Under the pieces are notes generated by a model that was not told the origin of the DNA, made no database searches, and saw only the letters and a list, made by a program, of their open reading frames with translations. From assembly GCF_000397065.2 (NCBI RefSeq), contig NZ_KE007326.1:15302-79301 (forward strand): a stretch of 64,000 nucleotides of DNA, given 5' to 3'. This stretch comes from Marinobacter lipolyticus SM19. Its GTDB lineage: Bacteria > Pseudomonadota > Gammaproteobacteria > Pseudomonadales > Oleiphilaceae. Position numbers and translations under genes: made by a program. How positions within the stretch are numbered: position 1 is the first letter of the stretch; each line of letters begins with the position of its first letter. Positions 16,760 to 27,504 of this stretch are shown here, piece after piece.

Positions 16760-19132
16760 TTAACTCCTCAGTGTTGCCCCCAACTCTTCCTTCAACGCAT
16801 CAATGACACCGTTAAAGAGCGAGTGCACCTCTTCTTCGTTGAGCGTGCGATCAGGATGCTGCCAGAAAAGGCTGAGGGCAAGGCTGCGGTTACCTTCACC
16901 CAGGCTTTCGCCTTCATAGACATCAAACGCACGCAACGCCGTCAGGCGCTCACCAGCATGTTTTTTGGCTACACGCTCCACATCGGCAAACGCCACATCG
17001 TTTCCGATAATAATAGCCAAATCTCGCCGAACTTCAGGGAATTTTGAAATTTCTTTGAAATTAGGCACATATCCGGAGACGATCGAATTCAAGGATAGCT
17101 CAAACATTAGGATCGCGCCATTAAGTTCAAGATTTTTCTGAACTTGTGGGTGCAATGTGCCGAGCCAGCCAACATGTTCACCGTCGCGTACCAGCTCCGC
17201 CGTTTGCCCCGGATGTAGTGCCGGATGCTGACTGGCCAGAAACTGAATGTCGATACCCAGGAGACGGAACAGGCTTTCAAGCTCTCCTTTGACATCGAAG
17301 AAGTCAGCGGCCCTGCGGCCATTCACCCAGTTTTCAGGCAGTTGCGAGCCCACCACAACGCCCGCCAGCATTGGCTGCTGGTCAATGGCATCGCCATTCT
17401 TCAGGAAGCGCAGGCCTGTTTCAAACAAGCGGATACGAGGCTGTTGCCGGTTCTGGTTATGGGCGACGGTCTTCAGCAAGCCACTCCACAGGCTTGTACG
17501 CATGACCGACAGATCCGAGGAAATCGGATTCGCCAATTCAATGCCTTCACGTTCAGGATCAACCAGTTGCTGAACTTTGGGATCTACAAAACTGTAGGTC
17601 ACGGCTTCCTGATAGCCACGGGCAACAAAGTAGTTCTGAATGGCAGACACCGGGCGAACGGCCTCCTCCTCAGGGCGCAGCCCCAGGGAACCTACAGGCT
17701 CGGTGACCGGCAGGTTGTTGTATCCGTAGATCCGGCCAATCTCTTCAATCAGATCTTCCTCAATAGAGATGTCCGGGCGGAACGTCGGCACGTGCACACA
17801 CCAGCCATCCTTCAGCAGCTTGTCGATATGCAAACCGAGACGGGTCAGGATTTCCTCTACCGTGGTGCGGTCAATAGCCAGGCCCAGTACGTCGGCCACG
17901 CGCTGCTCACGCAGGTCGATAGTTCGATCCGCTGGCAAGTGTTCATCGCTGACCACTTCAACAATATCTCCGGGTTCACCGCCCACGATATCCATCAGCA
18001 ACGCCGTGCAACGCTCCATGGCGTCACGGGCGAGCTCATAATCCACACCCCGCTCGAAACGATGGGAGGCATCCGTATGCAGACCATAATGACGGGCCTT
18101 GCCTGCCAGAGAAATGGGATCGAAATAGGCGGACTCCAGCACCAGATCACGGGTTGCCGTACTCACACCAGAATGCTCGCCGCCCATGACACCGGCGATG
18201 GCCACCGGTTTTTCATGATCCGCAATGATCAGTGTTTCGGCTGTCAGCTCCACTTCCTGACCGTCCAGCAACACCAGCTTTTCGCTCTGCTCCGCCATCC
18301 GTACCACAATCCCGCCCTTGATCTCATCACGATCAAAGGCGTGCATCGGCTGGCCCAGCTCCAGCATGACGTAATTGGTAACGTCCACTGCTGCATCAAT
18401 GGAACGGATACCAGAGCGCCGGAGTTTTTCCTGCATCCACAACGGAGATTCGACCTGCAGGTTCACATTGCGAAGAATGCGACCCAGATAACGGGGGCAA
18501 CCAGACGGAGCCTTTACAGCGATATCCGGTACTTCAGAGTGGACCGCTTCCACCGGTTCAATTTCCGGCGCATCAACCACCATGCTGTTCAGCACGCCCA
18601 CTTCCCGGGCAATTCCTTTGATGGAAAGGCAGTCCGCCCGATTGGGTGTCAGGTCGACATCAATCGTCACATCGTTGAGCTTGAGGTAATCCCCCAGATC
18701 CTGACCAGTAGGCGCATCCGCAGGCAATTCCATCAATCCGTCGTGGCTATCCGACAACCCCAGCTCTGACTCGGCACATAACATGCCTTCGGAAGGCTGC
18801 CCGCGCAGCTTGGCTTTCTTGATCCTGAAATCACCGGGGAGCACCGCACCCACCACAGCAAACGGAACCTTGAGCCCGTCACGCACATTCGGCGCGCCGC
18901 AGACCACCTGCACCGTGTCCTGGCCATTGCTGACCTGACATACGCGAAGCTTGTCAGCATCCGGGTGCGGCTCGACGGAGATCACTTCCCCGACAACCAC
19001 ACCGCTGAATTGCCCCGCAACCGGTTCGAAGCCGTCCACTTCCAGCCCAGCCATGGTGATCTGATCCATTAATTCCTGGGTGTTGAGTGCCGGGTTAACC
19101 CATTCGCGCAGCCACTGTTCACTGAATTTCAT
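16760..19132 (-). CDS. pheT: Phenylalanyl-tRNA synthetase beta subunit
   Basis: A 790-residue protein of normal length. Domains in order: the N-terminal tRNA-binding OB-fold (about 40-148), B3/B4 editing domain (about 210-380), B5 DNA-binding-like domain (about 400-475), catalytic-like core, and the C-terminal ferredoxin-fold anticodon-binding domain (about 700-790, beginning near ISKFPEVRRDLAI). The B3/B4 region hydrolyses Tyr-tRNA(Phe). It forms the alpha2-beta2 enzyme with PheS. The pheS-pheT spacing is 61 bases, and the ATG at 19132 has a Shine-Dalgarno in that gap. Confidence 0.98.
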   Translation of the reverse strand: MKFSEQWLREWVNPALNTQELMDQITMAGLEVDGFEPVAGQFSGVVVGEVISVEPHPDADKLRVCQVSNGQDTVQVVCGAPNVRDGLKVPFAVVGAVLPGDFRIKKAKLRGQPSEGMLCAESELGLSDSHDGLMELPADAPTGQDLGDYLKLNDVTIDVDLTPNRADCLSIKGIAREVGVLNSMVVDAPEIEPVEAVHSEVPDIAVKAPSGCPRYLGRILRNVNLQVESPLWMQEKLRRSGIRSIDAAVDVTNYVMLELGQPMHAFDRDEIKGGIVVRMAEQSEKLVLLDGQEVELTAETLIIADHEKPVAIAGVMGGEHSGVSTATRDLVLESAYFDPISLAGKARHYGLHTDASHRFERGVDYELARDAMERCTALLMDIVGGEPGDIVEVVSDEHLPADRTIDLREQRVADVLGLAIDRTTVEEILTRLGLHIDKLLKDGWCVHVPTFRPDISIEEDLIEEIGRIYGYNNLPVTEPVGSLGLRPEEEAVRPVSAIQNYFVARGYQEAVTYSFVDPKVQQLVDPEREGIELANPISSDLSVMRTSLWSGLLKTVAHNQNRQQPRIRLFETGLRFLKNGDAIDQQPMLAGVVVGSQLPENWVNGRRAADFFDVKGELESLFRLLGIDIQFLASQHPALHPGQTAELVRDGEHVGWLGTLHPQVQKNLELNGAILMFELSLNSIVSGYVPNFKEISKFPEVRRDLAIIIGNDVAFADVERVAKKHAGERLTALRAFDVYEGESLGEGNRSLALSLFWQHPDRTLNEEEVHSLFNGVIDALKEELGATLRS

Positions 19133-19193
19133 GGTATTTGCCTTGTCCTGATGCGGTTTTGCCTGTTAATTGAATTGCCTGTCGATCGCTGTG

Positions 19194-20222
<1,029 letters not shown>

Positions 20223-20240
20223 CTAAAACAAGTATCTGTA

Positions 20241-20276
20241 AACAAAAATAGGGGAAGAGCGCGCCCTTCCCCTATT
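20241..20276 (-). terminator. Terminator or attenuator ahead of pheS
   Basis: On the minus strand, an 11-bp stem (AATAGGGGAAG / CTTCCCCTATT) with a loop of eight and then TTTTTG. It sits 69 bases after the rplT stop and about 50 bases before pheS. The same position carries an attenuator in E. coli pheST, but no Phe-rich leader peptide is visible here. Confidence 0.88.
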
Positions 20277-20344
20277 AGAGGACGTCACCATGAAATCATG
20301 GGAACGCCCGGATCGATGAGTAATCGATGAAAGAGCTTAAGCGA

Positions 20345-20698
20345 TCACAGGGACGCTTTGGCCTTCTCAACTACGGCAGCAAATGCCTGCTGCTCGTTCA
20401 TGGCCAGATCGGCCAGAACCTTACGATCGATCTCAACGTTAGCCTTCTTCAGACCAGCGATCAGACGGCTGTAGGACAGGCCGTTGGCACGGGCACCCGC
20501 GTTGATACGAGCAATCCACAGTGCACGGAATGCGCGCTTACGGTTGCGACGGTCGCGGTATGCGTACTGACCGGCCTTGATGACCGCCTGTTTGGCTACA
20601 CGATAGACGCGGCTACGCGCTCCGTAATAACCCTTGGCCTGACTGAGAATCTTCTTGTGACGACGACGTGCTACCACGCCACGCTTTACACGAGCCAT
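20345..20698 (-). CDS. rplT: 50S ribosomal protein L20
   Basis: A 117-residue L20: a basic N-terminal tail ([18 protein letters not shown]) and the globular part with [20 protein letters not shown]. It binds 23S rRNA early in 50S assembly and, in E. coli, represses its own operon by binding the infC-rpmI leader region. The gap to rpmI is 50 bases. The ATG start has a Shine-Dalgarno AAGG upstream. Confidence 0.98.
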   Translation of the reverse strand: MARVKRGVVARRRHKKILSQAKGYYGARSRVYRVAKQAVIKAGQYAYRDRRNRKRAFRALWIARINAGARANGLSYSRLIAGLKKANVEIDRKVLADLAMNEQQAFAAVVEKAKASL

Positions 20699-20748
20699 AC
20701 TTTAATCCTTCTACCTTTAAACCTTTGCAGGAATGGTTAGCGGCTGAA

Positions 20749-20940
20749 TCAGCACGCTGTCATACGCTTGATGGAAGCCACATCAGACTTGGCAATCAGC
20801 TTGGTACCACGGAGCTGACGCTTACGCTTGGGGCTCTTCTTGGTCAAGATATGACTGGTGAAGGACTGCTTGTGCTTGAAGCCAGTGGCGGTTTTCTTGA
20901 ACCGCTTGGTGGCTCCGCTTTTGGTTTTCATCTTAGGCAT
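20749..20940 (-). CDS. rpmI: 50S ribosomal protein L35
   Basis: A 63-residue L35 from the ATG at 20940: [20 protein letters not shown], the invariant family opening, with the basic [11 protein letters not shown] segment in the middle and the C-terminal [10 protein letters not shown]-like end (visible as [11 protein letters not shown]). A longer frame to 20976 has no ribosome-binding site and adds non-homologous residues. The order infC-rpmI-rplT is universal. Confidence 0.97.
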   Translation of the reverse strand: MPKMKTKSGATKRFKKTATGFKHKQSFTSHILTKKSPKRKRQLRGTKLIAKSDVASIKRMTAC

Positions 20941-20996
20941 TTTTAAAACTCCGCATTCTATTTTTAAATAAAACAAAATGTGTCCCTGAACGACAA

Positions 20997-21017
20997 ATCC
21001 CCCGCTTCGCGGGGGAT
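20997..21017 (-). promoter_or_regulatory. Hairpin in the infC-rpmI gap
   Basis: Stem ATCCCCCGC / GCGGGGGAT, nine pairs with a three-base loop, between the infC stop and rpmI. After the hairpin the minus strand reads TTTGTCG, too short a T-run for a strong terminator. In E. coli the equivalent region takes part in L20-mediated control, so it could be an attenuator or regulatory structure. Confidence 0.4.
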
Positions 21018-21033
21018 CATCACCCGATCAGGT

Positions 21034-21576
21034 TCACTTCTTCTTGCGGGGAGCCACAATCATGGTCATCTGCCGGCCTTCCATTTTCGGCCGCATCTCA
21101 ACCGTTGCAAGCTCTTCAATATCTGCCTCGATCCGGCCCATGAGCTTCATACCAATTTCCTGGTGTGCCATCTCACGTCCACGAAAGCGAATAGTGATCT
21201 TGCCGCGGTCCCCGTTTTCAAGGAAACGTACCAGGTTGCGTAGTTTGACCTGATAATCCCCTTCTTCAGTTCCTGGACGGAACTTAAGCTCTTTGACCTG
21301 CGTCTGCTTCTGTTTTTTCTTGGCAGCCGCCTTGGCCTTCTTCTCTTCGAAGACCTTCTTGCCGTAGTCCATTATCTTACAGACGATCGGATCGGAATCC
21401 GTAACCTGTACCAGATCAAGAGTGGCCTCTTCAGCCCGCTTGAGAGCATCTTCGATCGGAACAATTCCGACCTGATTGCCTTCGGCATCTATCAGGCGGA
21501 CTTCAGTTGCGTCAATATTCTCATTGATCGGCGCTTTAGGTGTGCGCCCACCCCGATTCGCTCGCTGTTTAATAAT
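21034..21576 (-). CDS. infC: Translation initiation factor IF-3, ATT start
   Basis: A 180-residue IF-3. Only the C-terminal two-thirds begin at an ATG (21372, [10 protein letters not shown]), but the same frame runs unbroken upstream through KAPINENI and [15 protein letters not shown], the N-terminal domain consensus. It starts at ATT (21576-21574). The ATT shares its A with the thrS stop: the minus strand reads TGATT. GGAG lies eight bases before. ATT is the unusual conserved start of infC in E. coli and pseudomonads; it underlies autoregulation, since IF-3 discriminates against such starts. Residues 1-80 form the N-domain, 90-175 the C-domain. Its length equals that of E. coli IF-3. Confidence 0.96.
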   Translation of the reverse strand: MIKQRANRGGRTPKAPINENIDATEVRLIDAEGNQVGIVPIEDALKRAEEATLDLVQVTDSDPIVCKIMDYGKKVFEEKKAKAAAKKKQKQTQVKELKFRPGTEEGDYQVKLRNLVRFLENGDRGKITIRFRGREMAHQEIGMKLMGRIEADIEELATVEMRPKMEGRQMTMIVAPRKKK

Positions 21577-23501
21577 CAGATCTCCGTTTTGGTTCTGCCC
21601 TTGCGTTGAATGTCATCAGCCAGCAGCTGTTCGAACGCTTCAAGCGACATAGTTCCCAGATCTTCACCTTTGCGGGTTCTCACTGCAACGGCGCTGTTCT
21701 CGATTTCCTTGTCACCGACAACAACCAAAAAAGGAACTTTATTAATAGTGTGCTCGCGGATTTTAAAGCCGATCTTCTCGTTTCTCAAGTCAGCATTAAC
21801 CCTATAGCCCAAAGAATCCCACTTTTTCGCCAGATTCTGACAATAATCACGCTGATTATCGGTGATATTGAGGACCGCTACCTGGGTTGGTGCCAGCCAG
21901 GTCGGAAATGCGCCTTCGTATTCCTCGATGAGGATACCAATGAAACGCTCAAACGACCCGAGGACCGCCCTGTGCAGCATGACAGGCGTCTTGCGCTCGG
22001 AATTATCGGCCACATACTGGGCGCCAAGGCGGCCCGGCATGGAAAAATCGACCTGAATGGTACCGCATTGCCATACCCGACCGATACAGTCTTTCAGAGA
22101 GAATTCAATTTTCGGACCGTAGAACGCGCCCTCACCAGGCAACAATTCCCAATCCACACCTTCCCGATTCAATGCTTCTTCCAGGGCCGCTTCTGACTTG
22201 TCCCATACTTCGTCGGATCCTACACGCTTCTCCGGACGGGTCGACAGCTTGTAGAGGATCTGATCAAAACCGAAATCCTTGTACACCTCGTGAAGCAGAT
22301 CGATGAAGCGGGACACTTCCTGCTGGATAGCATCTTCTTCGCAGAATATGTGGGCATCGTCCTGGGTAAACCCGCGAACGCGCATCAACCCGTGCAACGC
22401 TCCGGAGGCCTCGTTACGGTGACAGGAGCCGAATTCCGCCAGGCGCAGCGGCAGGTCCTTATAGCTCTTCAGACCCTGGTTGAATACCTGGATATGGCAC
22501 GGGCAATTCATCGGTTTGATAGCAAAGTCGTGCTTTTCAGACTCGGTGGTAAACATGTCATCATGGAATTTGTCCCAGTGACCGGACTTTTCCCACAACG
22601 CCCGTGAAACGACCTGAGGCGTTTTGATTTCCTTGTAGTCGTGACGACGCAGGATATCGCGCATGTACTGCTCGATTTCCTGGTAAAGCGACCAGCCATC
22701 CGGATGCCAGAATACCATCCCCGGGGCCTCTTCCTGCATATGGAACAGGCGCAATTTCTTGCCGATCTTGCGATGGTCCCGTTTCTCGGCCTCTTCCAGG
22801 CGATGCAGATAGGCCTTGAGGTCTTTCTTGTTACCCCAGGCTGTACCGTACACGCGCTGGAGCTGTTCGTTACCGGTATCGCCCCGCCAGTAGGCGCCAG
22901 CCACCTTGGTCAGCTTGAACGCTTTGAGCTTGCCGGTGTTGGGTACGTGAGGCCCGCGGCACAGGTCAATGAAATCACCCTGGCGGTAGAAAGACAGGTC
23001 TTCATCACCAGGGATATCCTCAATGATTCGGACCTTGTATTCCTCACCCATACCTTCAAAGAGCTTGACCGCTTCATCCCGGGACATCACCGAACGCGAC
23101 ACGGGAATGTCCTGCTTGGCCAACTCCTCCATGCGCTTTTCAATACGCGCCAGATCTTCGTTGGTAAACGGGCGATCAAACTTGAAATCGTAGTAGAAGC
23201 CGTTATCGACCACGGGGCCGATAGTCACCTGGGCCGAAGGGAACAATTCCTTGACGGCCATTGCCAGCAGATGGGCTGTGGAATGGCGGATAATATCAAC
23301 GCCGTCTTCATCCCGCTCGGTCACAATGGCGAGATCAACGTCATCTTCAATCTGGTAACTGGTATCCACCAATGTGCCGTTAACTCGGCCAGCAATAGCG
23401 GCCTTGGCGAGACCTGCGCCGATATCAGCGGCCACGTCGTGAACGGTGACGGCTTCGGCAAAACTGCGGTGACTGCCATCTGGCAGGGTAACTACGGGCA
23501 T
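21576..23501 (-). CDS. thrS: Threonyl-tRNA synthetase
   Basis: A 641-residue class II synthetase with the standard layout: TGS domain (about 1-62), editing domain with [16 protein letters not shown] (about 75-220) that hydrolyses Ser-tRNA(Thr), catalytic core (about 240-540) with zinc ligands including Cys near [10 protein letters not shown], and C-terminal anticodon-binding domain (about 545-640). The ATG at 23501 follows CAGGAGAAGATAATC. It heads the thrS-infC-rpmI-rplT-pheS-pheT-ihfA operon. Upstream (to 23610) the leader is about 100 bases; in E. coli ThrRS binds tRNA-like structures there, not evident here. Confidence 0.98.
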   Translation of the reverse strand: MPVVTLPDGSHRSFAEAVTVHDVAADIGAGLAKAAIAGRVNGTLVDTSYQIEDDVDLAIVTERDEDGVDIIRHSTAHLLAMAVKELFPSAQVTIGPVVDNGFYYDFKFDRPFTNEDLARIEKRMEELAKQDIPVSRSVMSRDEAVKLFEGMGEEYKVRIIEDIPGDEDLSFYRQGDFIDLCRGPHVPNTGKLKAFKLTKVAGAYWRGDTGNEQLQRVYGTAWGNKKDLKAYLHRLEEAEKRDHRKIGKKLRLFHMQEEAPGMVFWHPDGWSLYQEIEQYMRDILRRHDYKEIKTPQVVSRALWEKSGHWDKFHDDMFTTESEKHDFAIKPMNCPCHIQVFNQGLKSYKDLPLRLAEFGSCHRNEASGALHGLMRVRGFTQDDAHIFCEEDAIQQEVSRFIDLLHEVYKDFGFDQILYKLSTRPEKRVGSDEVWDKSEAALEEALNREGVDWELLPGEGAFYGPKIEFSLKDCIGRVWQCGTIQVDFSMPGRLGAQYVADNSERKTPVMLHRAVLGSFERFIGILIEEYEGAFPTWLAPTQVAVLNITDNQRDYCQNLAKKWDSLGYRVNADLRNEKIGFKIREHTINKVPFLVVVGDKEIENSAVAVRTRKGEDLGTMSLEAFEQLLADDIQRKGRTKTEI

Positions 23502-23607
23502 GATTATCTTCTCCTGTGGGACTCAGCGGTGATCCGTACCAAAGATCACATGTTGGTGGCCATCCGCGATACAAACCGCGGGCCACATTCGCAGCGGAGT
23601 TTAACAG

Positions 23608-23638
23608 AAAAAAACCCGGCGGGTTAATGCCGGGTTTT
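23608..23638 (-). terminator. Intrinsic terminator of the TRAP operon
   Basis: Minus strand stem AAAACCCGGC / GCCGGGTTTT with an eight-base loop, followed by TTTTTT. It lies 18 bases beyond the TRAP permease stop and upstream of thrS on the same strand, so insulates thrS. Confidence 0.9.
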
Positions 23639-23655
23639 GCTAACCGCAGGAACCG

Positions 23656-26256
23656 TCAGGCCGTTGTAGCAGCTGCGTCTTCCCTGCTTTTTCGGCGCAG
23701 CTGCCCGAACGCCACAAGGCCAAGCAGAATCAGTGCGGGAATAAACATCAACTCCCTGGGCGGGCGATCAAGTTCTACCTGTACAGCTTCAATAGTCCAG
23801 CCGAAGTCAATGCCGGCATCCTGGGCCGGGCTACCAAACTCGACGAAGTCCACAGACATTACGTCACCATCGGGTCGCAACTCCATGCCTGCAGCGATCA
23901 ACCTCTCTTCCGGCGTCTCCCCGGCCGGAATCTCCAGCTTGAGGTACTTGGAAACCTCACTACCGTCCAGCGACATACCCGAAGCTTTCAACACAATGGT
24001 TTTATCAGCCGGAATACTCTCGACATACTCCATGATCTCCACCCCCGGACGGTCTTCAGTGGGCGGATAAATCATGTCCCACCAGAAACCAGGCCGGAAC
24101 ATGGTGAAGGTTATAAGAATGAGGAGCAGTGACTCCCACTTGTAGCTCTTGGTAAACCAGAACCCCTGAGTGGCCGCCGAGAACACCAACATCGCCGTCA
24201 CCGCACTGAAGATGGTAATCAGCAAGTCCAGCCAACCACTCAGCCCGATCAGCAATAACTGCGTATTGAAGATAAACATGAATGGCAGGATGGCCGTCCG
24301 GATATCGTAGGTAAAACCCTGAATCCCCGTTCGGATCGGATCAGCCCCGGAAATTGCAGCGGCGGCGTAGGCCGCCAGCCCTACAGGCGGCGTATCATCC
24401 GCCAGGATGCCGAAGTAGAACACAAACAGGTGAACGGCGATCAGGGGAACGAGCAACCCGTTCTGGGCCCCCAGAGTAACGATGACCGGTGCCATCAGGG
24501 TCGACACCACGATATAGTTTGCGGTGGTGGGCAACCCCATCCCCAGAATCAGACTGATAATCGCGGTGAAGATCAGCATCAACAGAAGATTGCCGCCGGA
24601 CAGAAATTCCACGAACTCTGTCATCACCAGACCAATCCCTGTAAGGGTAACTGTACCGACCACAATACCCGCTGTTGCGGTTGCGACACCGATCCCGACC
24701 ATGTTGCGCGCACCGGTGACAAGAGAATGACCAAGATCGAAAAACCCGGTCTTGAAGCTGTCAAAAAAGGCGCCCTGCTTGTGGAAGAATGCTTTCAGAG
24801 GGCGTTGGGTCAGCACAATGAAAATCATGAAAGCGGTCGCCCAGAACGCTGACAACTGGGGCGAGAAACGCTCTACGGTCAGACACCATACCAGCACAAC
24901 AACCGGCAGCAGAAAATACAGCCCCGTCTTTACAGTGGGACCAACCGGAGGCAGATCACCCATTTCCTTGTTCGGGTCGTCAATCTCAAGTTCGGGGAAG
25001 CGGGTGGCGTATCCGACCAACCCGACATAAACCAGAACAAGCAGAGGGCCCAGAACCCAGGGCGCCCCTTCACCCAGCCAATCTTTGATCCAGCCAATAC
25101 CGTAATAGACGATAAGCGTCAGGGCGATCAGACCAATCAGCAGAACCACCCAGTTCAGCATTCGCTGAGGAAGCGTTGGACGATCCAGTCGTTCGACGCC
25201 TTTCATCTTCAGCTTGCAGGCTTCGAGGTGAACGATGTAAATCAGGGCAACATAGGAGATCAACGCCGGCAGGATGGCGTGCTTGATCACTTCCAGATAG
25301 GAAATGCCAACGTATTCCACCATCAGGAATGCAGCGGCACCCATAATCGGGGGTGTAAGCTGGCCATTTGTGGACGCTGCCACCTCAACGGCACCCGCCT
25401 TTGTGGCAGGAAATCCGACCCGCTTCATCAAAGGGATGGTAAACGTGCCGGTGGTCACAACATTCGCTATCGAAGACCCCGAAATCACACCACTCAAGCC
25501 ACTGGACACAACCGCAGCCTTGGCCGGGCCACCACGCATATGCCCCAGTAATGCATAGGCAACTTTAATAAAATAATTACCGGCTCCGGCCCGCTCAAGC
25601 AAGGCGCCAAACAGAACAAACAGGAAAACGAAACTGGTAGAAACGCCTAATGCGACACCAAAGACGCCTTCAGTGCCCAACCATTGATGGGATGCCAGCT
25701 TGCTGAGACTGACTCCCTTGTGGGCAATCACATCGGGCATATAGGGCCCGGCGATGGAATAGGTGATAAAAACAGCGGCAACAATGGTCAGGGGAAGGCC
25801 GAGGGCTCGACGGGTTGCTTCCAACAGCAACACCAGGCCAATCATCGCGACCCATAGGTCTGTCGTTGTTGGCGCTCCGGGCCGGCTGGCCAATTCCCTG
25901 TAAAAAACATACAGGTAGGACGCACAAAACGCGGCTACCAGAGCCAGAACCCAATCATAAACCGGGACACAGTGCAGGTTCCGTCCCTTGATCATAGGAA
26001 AGGCAGTAAATGACAGAAACACGGCAAAGGCCAGGTGAATGGAACGCGCTTCCGTGGAGTTGAAGATTCCGATATTGAAAATAAATGGCAGTGGCGACGC
26101 AATCCAGAGTTGAAACAATGACCACGCCAGAGGGACGATAAAGAGAAGAATGGCCGTATTTCCGCTGCCTACCCTGCCCCCGGTTTCTGTCTGCAGAATC
26201 TGATTTACTTTTCCGCCATCCATGCCAGTCCCGCTTTCCGGGTCGCTTGTTGCCAT
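23656..26256 (-). CDS. TAXI-TRAP transporter, fused small and large permease subunits
   Basis: An 866-residue protein combining the TRAP DctQ-like (four helices, about residues 30-160) and DctM-like (twelve helices, about 170-700) parts as in the 4TM/12TM fusion family that works with TAXI binding proteins. Conserved large-subunit segments include FGALLERAG, SGSSIANVVTTGTF and GMGLPTTANYIVVS. The C-terminal 150 residues form a soluble extension resembling DUF3394 (about 715-850) whose role is unknown, ending in a last helix. Uptake is secondary, driven by sodium or protons. It follows the TAXI binding protein after an 84-base gap. The substrate is not predictable from sequence; the family includes dicarboxylate and glutamate carriers. 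Confidence 0.9.
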   Translation of the reverse strand: MATSDPESGTGMDGGKVNQILQTETGGRVGSGNTAILLFIVPLAWSLFQLWIASPLPFIFNIGIFNSTEARSIHLAFAVFLSFTAFPMIKGRNLHCVPVYDWVLALVAAFCASYLYVFYRELASRPGAPTTTDLWVAMIGLVLLLEATRRALGLPLTIVAAVFITYSIAGPYMPDVIAHKGVSLSKLASHQWLGTEGVFGVALGVSTSFVFLFVLFGALLERAGAGNYFIKVAYALLGHMRGGPAKAAVVSSGLSGVISGSSIANVVTTGTFTIPLMKRVGFPATKAGAVEVAASTNGQLTPPIMGAAAFLMVEYVGISYLEVIKHAILPALISYVALIYIVHLEACKLKMKGVERLDRPTLPQRMLNWVVLLIGLIALTLIVYYGIGWIKDWLGEGAPWVLGPLLVLVYVGLVGYATRFPELEIDDPNKEMGDLPPVGPTVKTGLYFLLPVVVLVWCLTVERFSPQLSAFWATAFMIFIVLTQRPLKAFFHKQGAFFDSFKTGFFDLGHSLVTGARNMVGIGVATATAGIVVGTVTLTGIGLVMTEFVEFLSGGNLLLMLIFTAIISLILGMGLPTTANYIVVSTLMAPVIVTLGAQNGLLVPLIAVHLFVFYFGILADDTPPVGLAAYAAAAISGADPIRTGIQGFTYDIRTAILPFMFIFNTQLLLIGLSGWLDLLITIFSAVTAMLVFSAATQGFWFTKSYKWESLLLILITFTMFRPGFWWDMIYPPTEDRPGVEIMEYVESIPADKTIVLKASGMSLDGSEVSKYLKLEIPAGETPEERLIAAGMELRPDGDVMSVDFVEFGSPAQDAGIDFGWTIEAVQVELDRPPRELMFIPALILLGLVAFGQLRRKSREDAAATTA

Positions 26257-26340
26257 AAATAGTTCCTGTTACGTGAAAGATTAATCCCCGGAGAGACAAC
26301 ACAGCGGGCACGTGGCCCGCTGTGTTGAGACGCAGACAGA

Positions 26341-27324
26341 TCAGTCGATCAGGCCAGCTTCCTTGTAGTACTTCACAGCACCCGGGTGCAGCGGGGCACT
26401 CAGCGCATCAGAAACCATTTCTTCCTTGTTCAGGTTCCCGAAAGCCGGATGCAGGCGCTTGAAGCTGTCGAAGTTCTCGAAGACAGCCTTGACGACCGCA
26501 TACACAACGTCGTCCGGCACATCGGTGGAAGAGACGAAGGTCGCCGCAACACCAAAGGTCGTTACGTCATCATCACTGCCACGGTACATGCCACCCGGAA
26601 CAACCGCCTTACGATAGTATGGGTTCTCGTCGATCAGCTTCTTGGTCGCGGCATTATCCACATTGACCAGGACACTGTCACAGGAAGTGGTCGCTTCCTT
26701 GATCGCACCAGATGGGTGGCCAACCGTGTAGAAGAAGGCATCGATATTGCCATCACACAGGGCCTGGGACTGCTCTGCGGCCTTGATTTCGGCTGCCAGG
26801 GAGAACTTATCCTGGTCCCAGCCCATTTCCTTCATCAGCACTTCCGCAGTGGCTCGCTGACCGGAGCCGGGGTTACCAATGGAGACGCGCTTGCCTTCCA
26901 GGTCCTCAAAGGTCTTGATGCCGGAACCCTTGCTCGCAACGACAGTGAATGGCTCGGGGTGCAGCGAGAATACCGCCCGCAGCTTTTCATTCTTGCCAGC
27001 GTCTTCAAATTCACTGGTGCCGTTATAGGCGTGGTACTGCCAGTCAGATTGGGCGACCGCCAGATCCAGCTCACCTTCACGGATGGCATTCAGGTTATAG
27101 ACAGAACCACCGGTGCTCTCTACAGAACAACGAATGCCATGCTCCTTCCGATCCATGTTGACCAGGCGGCAGATCGCACCACCGGCCGGGTAGTAAACGC
27201 CGGTTACCCCACCAGTACCAATGGTGACAAACCGCTGCTCCTGAGCGGAGACGGCTGAGGAGGCGGCACCAAGGCTGACTGCGGCAGCAAGCGCGAAAAC
27301 GGAGCTTCTAATTTTTAGTGTCAT
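26341..27324 (-). CDS. TAXI-family TRAP solute-binding protein
   Basis: A 327-residue periplasmic binding protein of the TAXI family. It has a signal peptide (residues 1-27, cleavage after SAVSA), then the family start [22 protein letters not shown] with the ligand loop near residues 35-50. The chosen ATG at 27324 has GGAAG eight bases upstream. Two longer upstream Met codons exist (27345-27408), but they lack a Shine-Dalgarno and break the signal peptide. It captures the solute for the fused permease downstream; TAXI proteins bind one small acid per cleft. The gene is first in the operon. Confidence 0.92.
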   Translation of the reverse strand: MTLKIRSSVFALAAAVSLGAASSAVSAQEQRFVTIGTGGVTGVYYPAGGAICRLVNMDRKEHGIRCSVESTGGSVYNLNAIREGELDLAVAQSDWQYHAYNGTSEFEDAGKNEKLRAVFSLHPEPFTVVASKGSGIKTFEDLEGKRVSIGNPGSGQRATAEVLMKEMGWDQDKFSLAAEIKAAEQSQALCDGNIDAFFYTVGHPSGAIKEATTSCDSVLVNVDNAATKKLIDENPYYRKAVVPGGMYRGSDDDVTTFGVAATFVSSTDVPDDVVYAVVKAVFENFDSFKRLHPAFGNLNKEEMVSDALSAPLHPGAVKYYKEAGLID

Positions 27325-27460
27325 GGGATCTTCCTTTTTCATCATTATCATATGATGCCCGCATCCACATACGGACAAACTTCCGGTTCGTTTTGAAACA
27401 TAGACCACTTCGCACCATAAATAAAGGTTGCATTAGCTGGCTAACCAGTTGACCGGGAAA

Positions 27461-27489
27461 CAAAAAAGCCCGCAATGCGGGCTTTTTTG
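27461..27489 (-). terminator. Intrinsic terminator of the RND operon
   Basis: Stem CAAAAAAGCCCGC / GCGGGCTTTTTTG with loop AAT, symmetrical A and T tracts. It lies 16 bases past the RND exporter stop and upstream of the TAXI gene. Confidence 0.9.
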
Positions 27490-27504
27490 TCGGGCGGAGG
27501 GCGC

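Noticed and set aside
17225-18769. A 514-codon plus-strand open frame inside pheT
   Set aside because: It is the antisense shadow of pheT in GC-rich coding DNA. The product is His/Gln-rich with no family signature, and pheT is complete on the other strand.
22641-23627. A 328-codon plus-strand frame inside thrS
   Set aside because: Antisense shadow of thrS, extending into the terminator of the TRAP operon.
27331-27353. Fur-like half site near the TAXI gene start (ATCATTATCATATGATG)
   Set aside because: Only about 11 of 19 bases match the Fur consensus, much weaker than the box at 36593.
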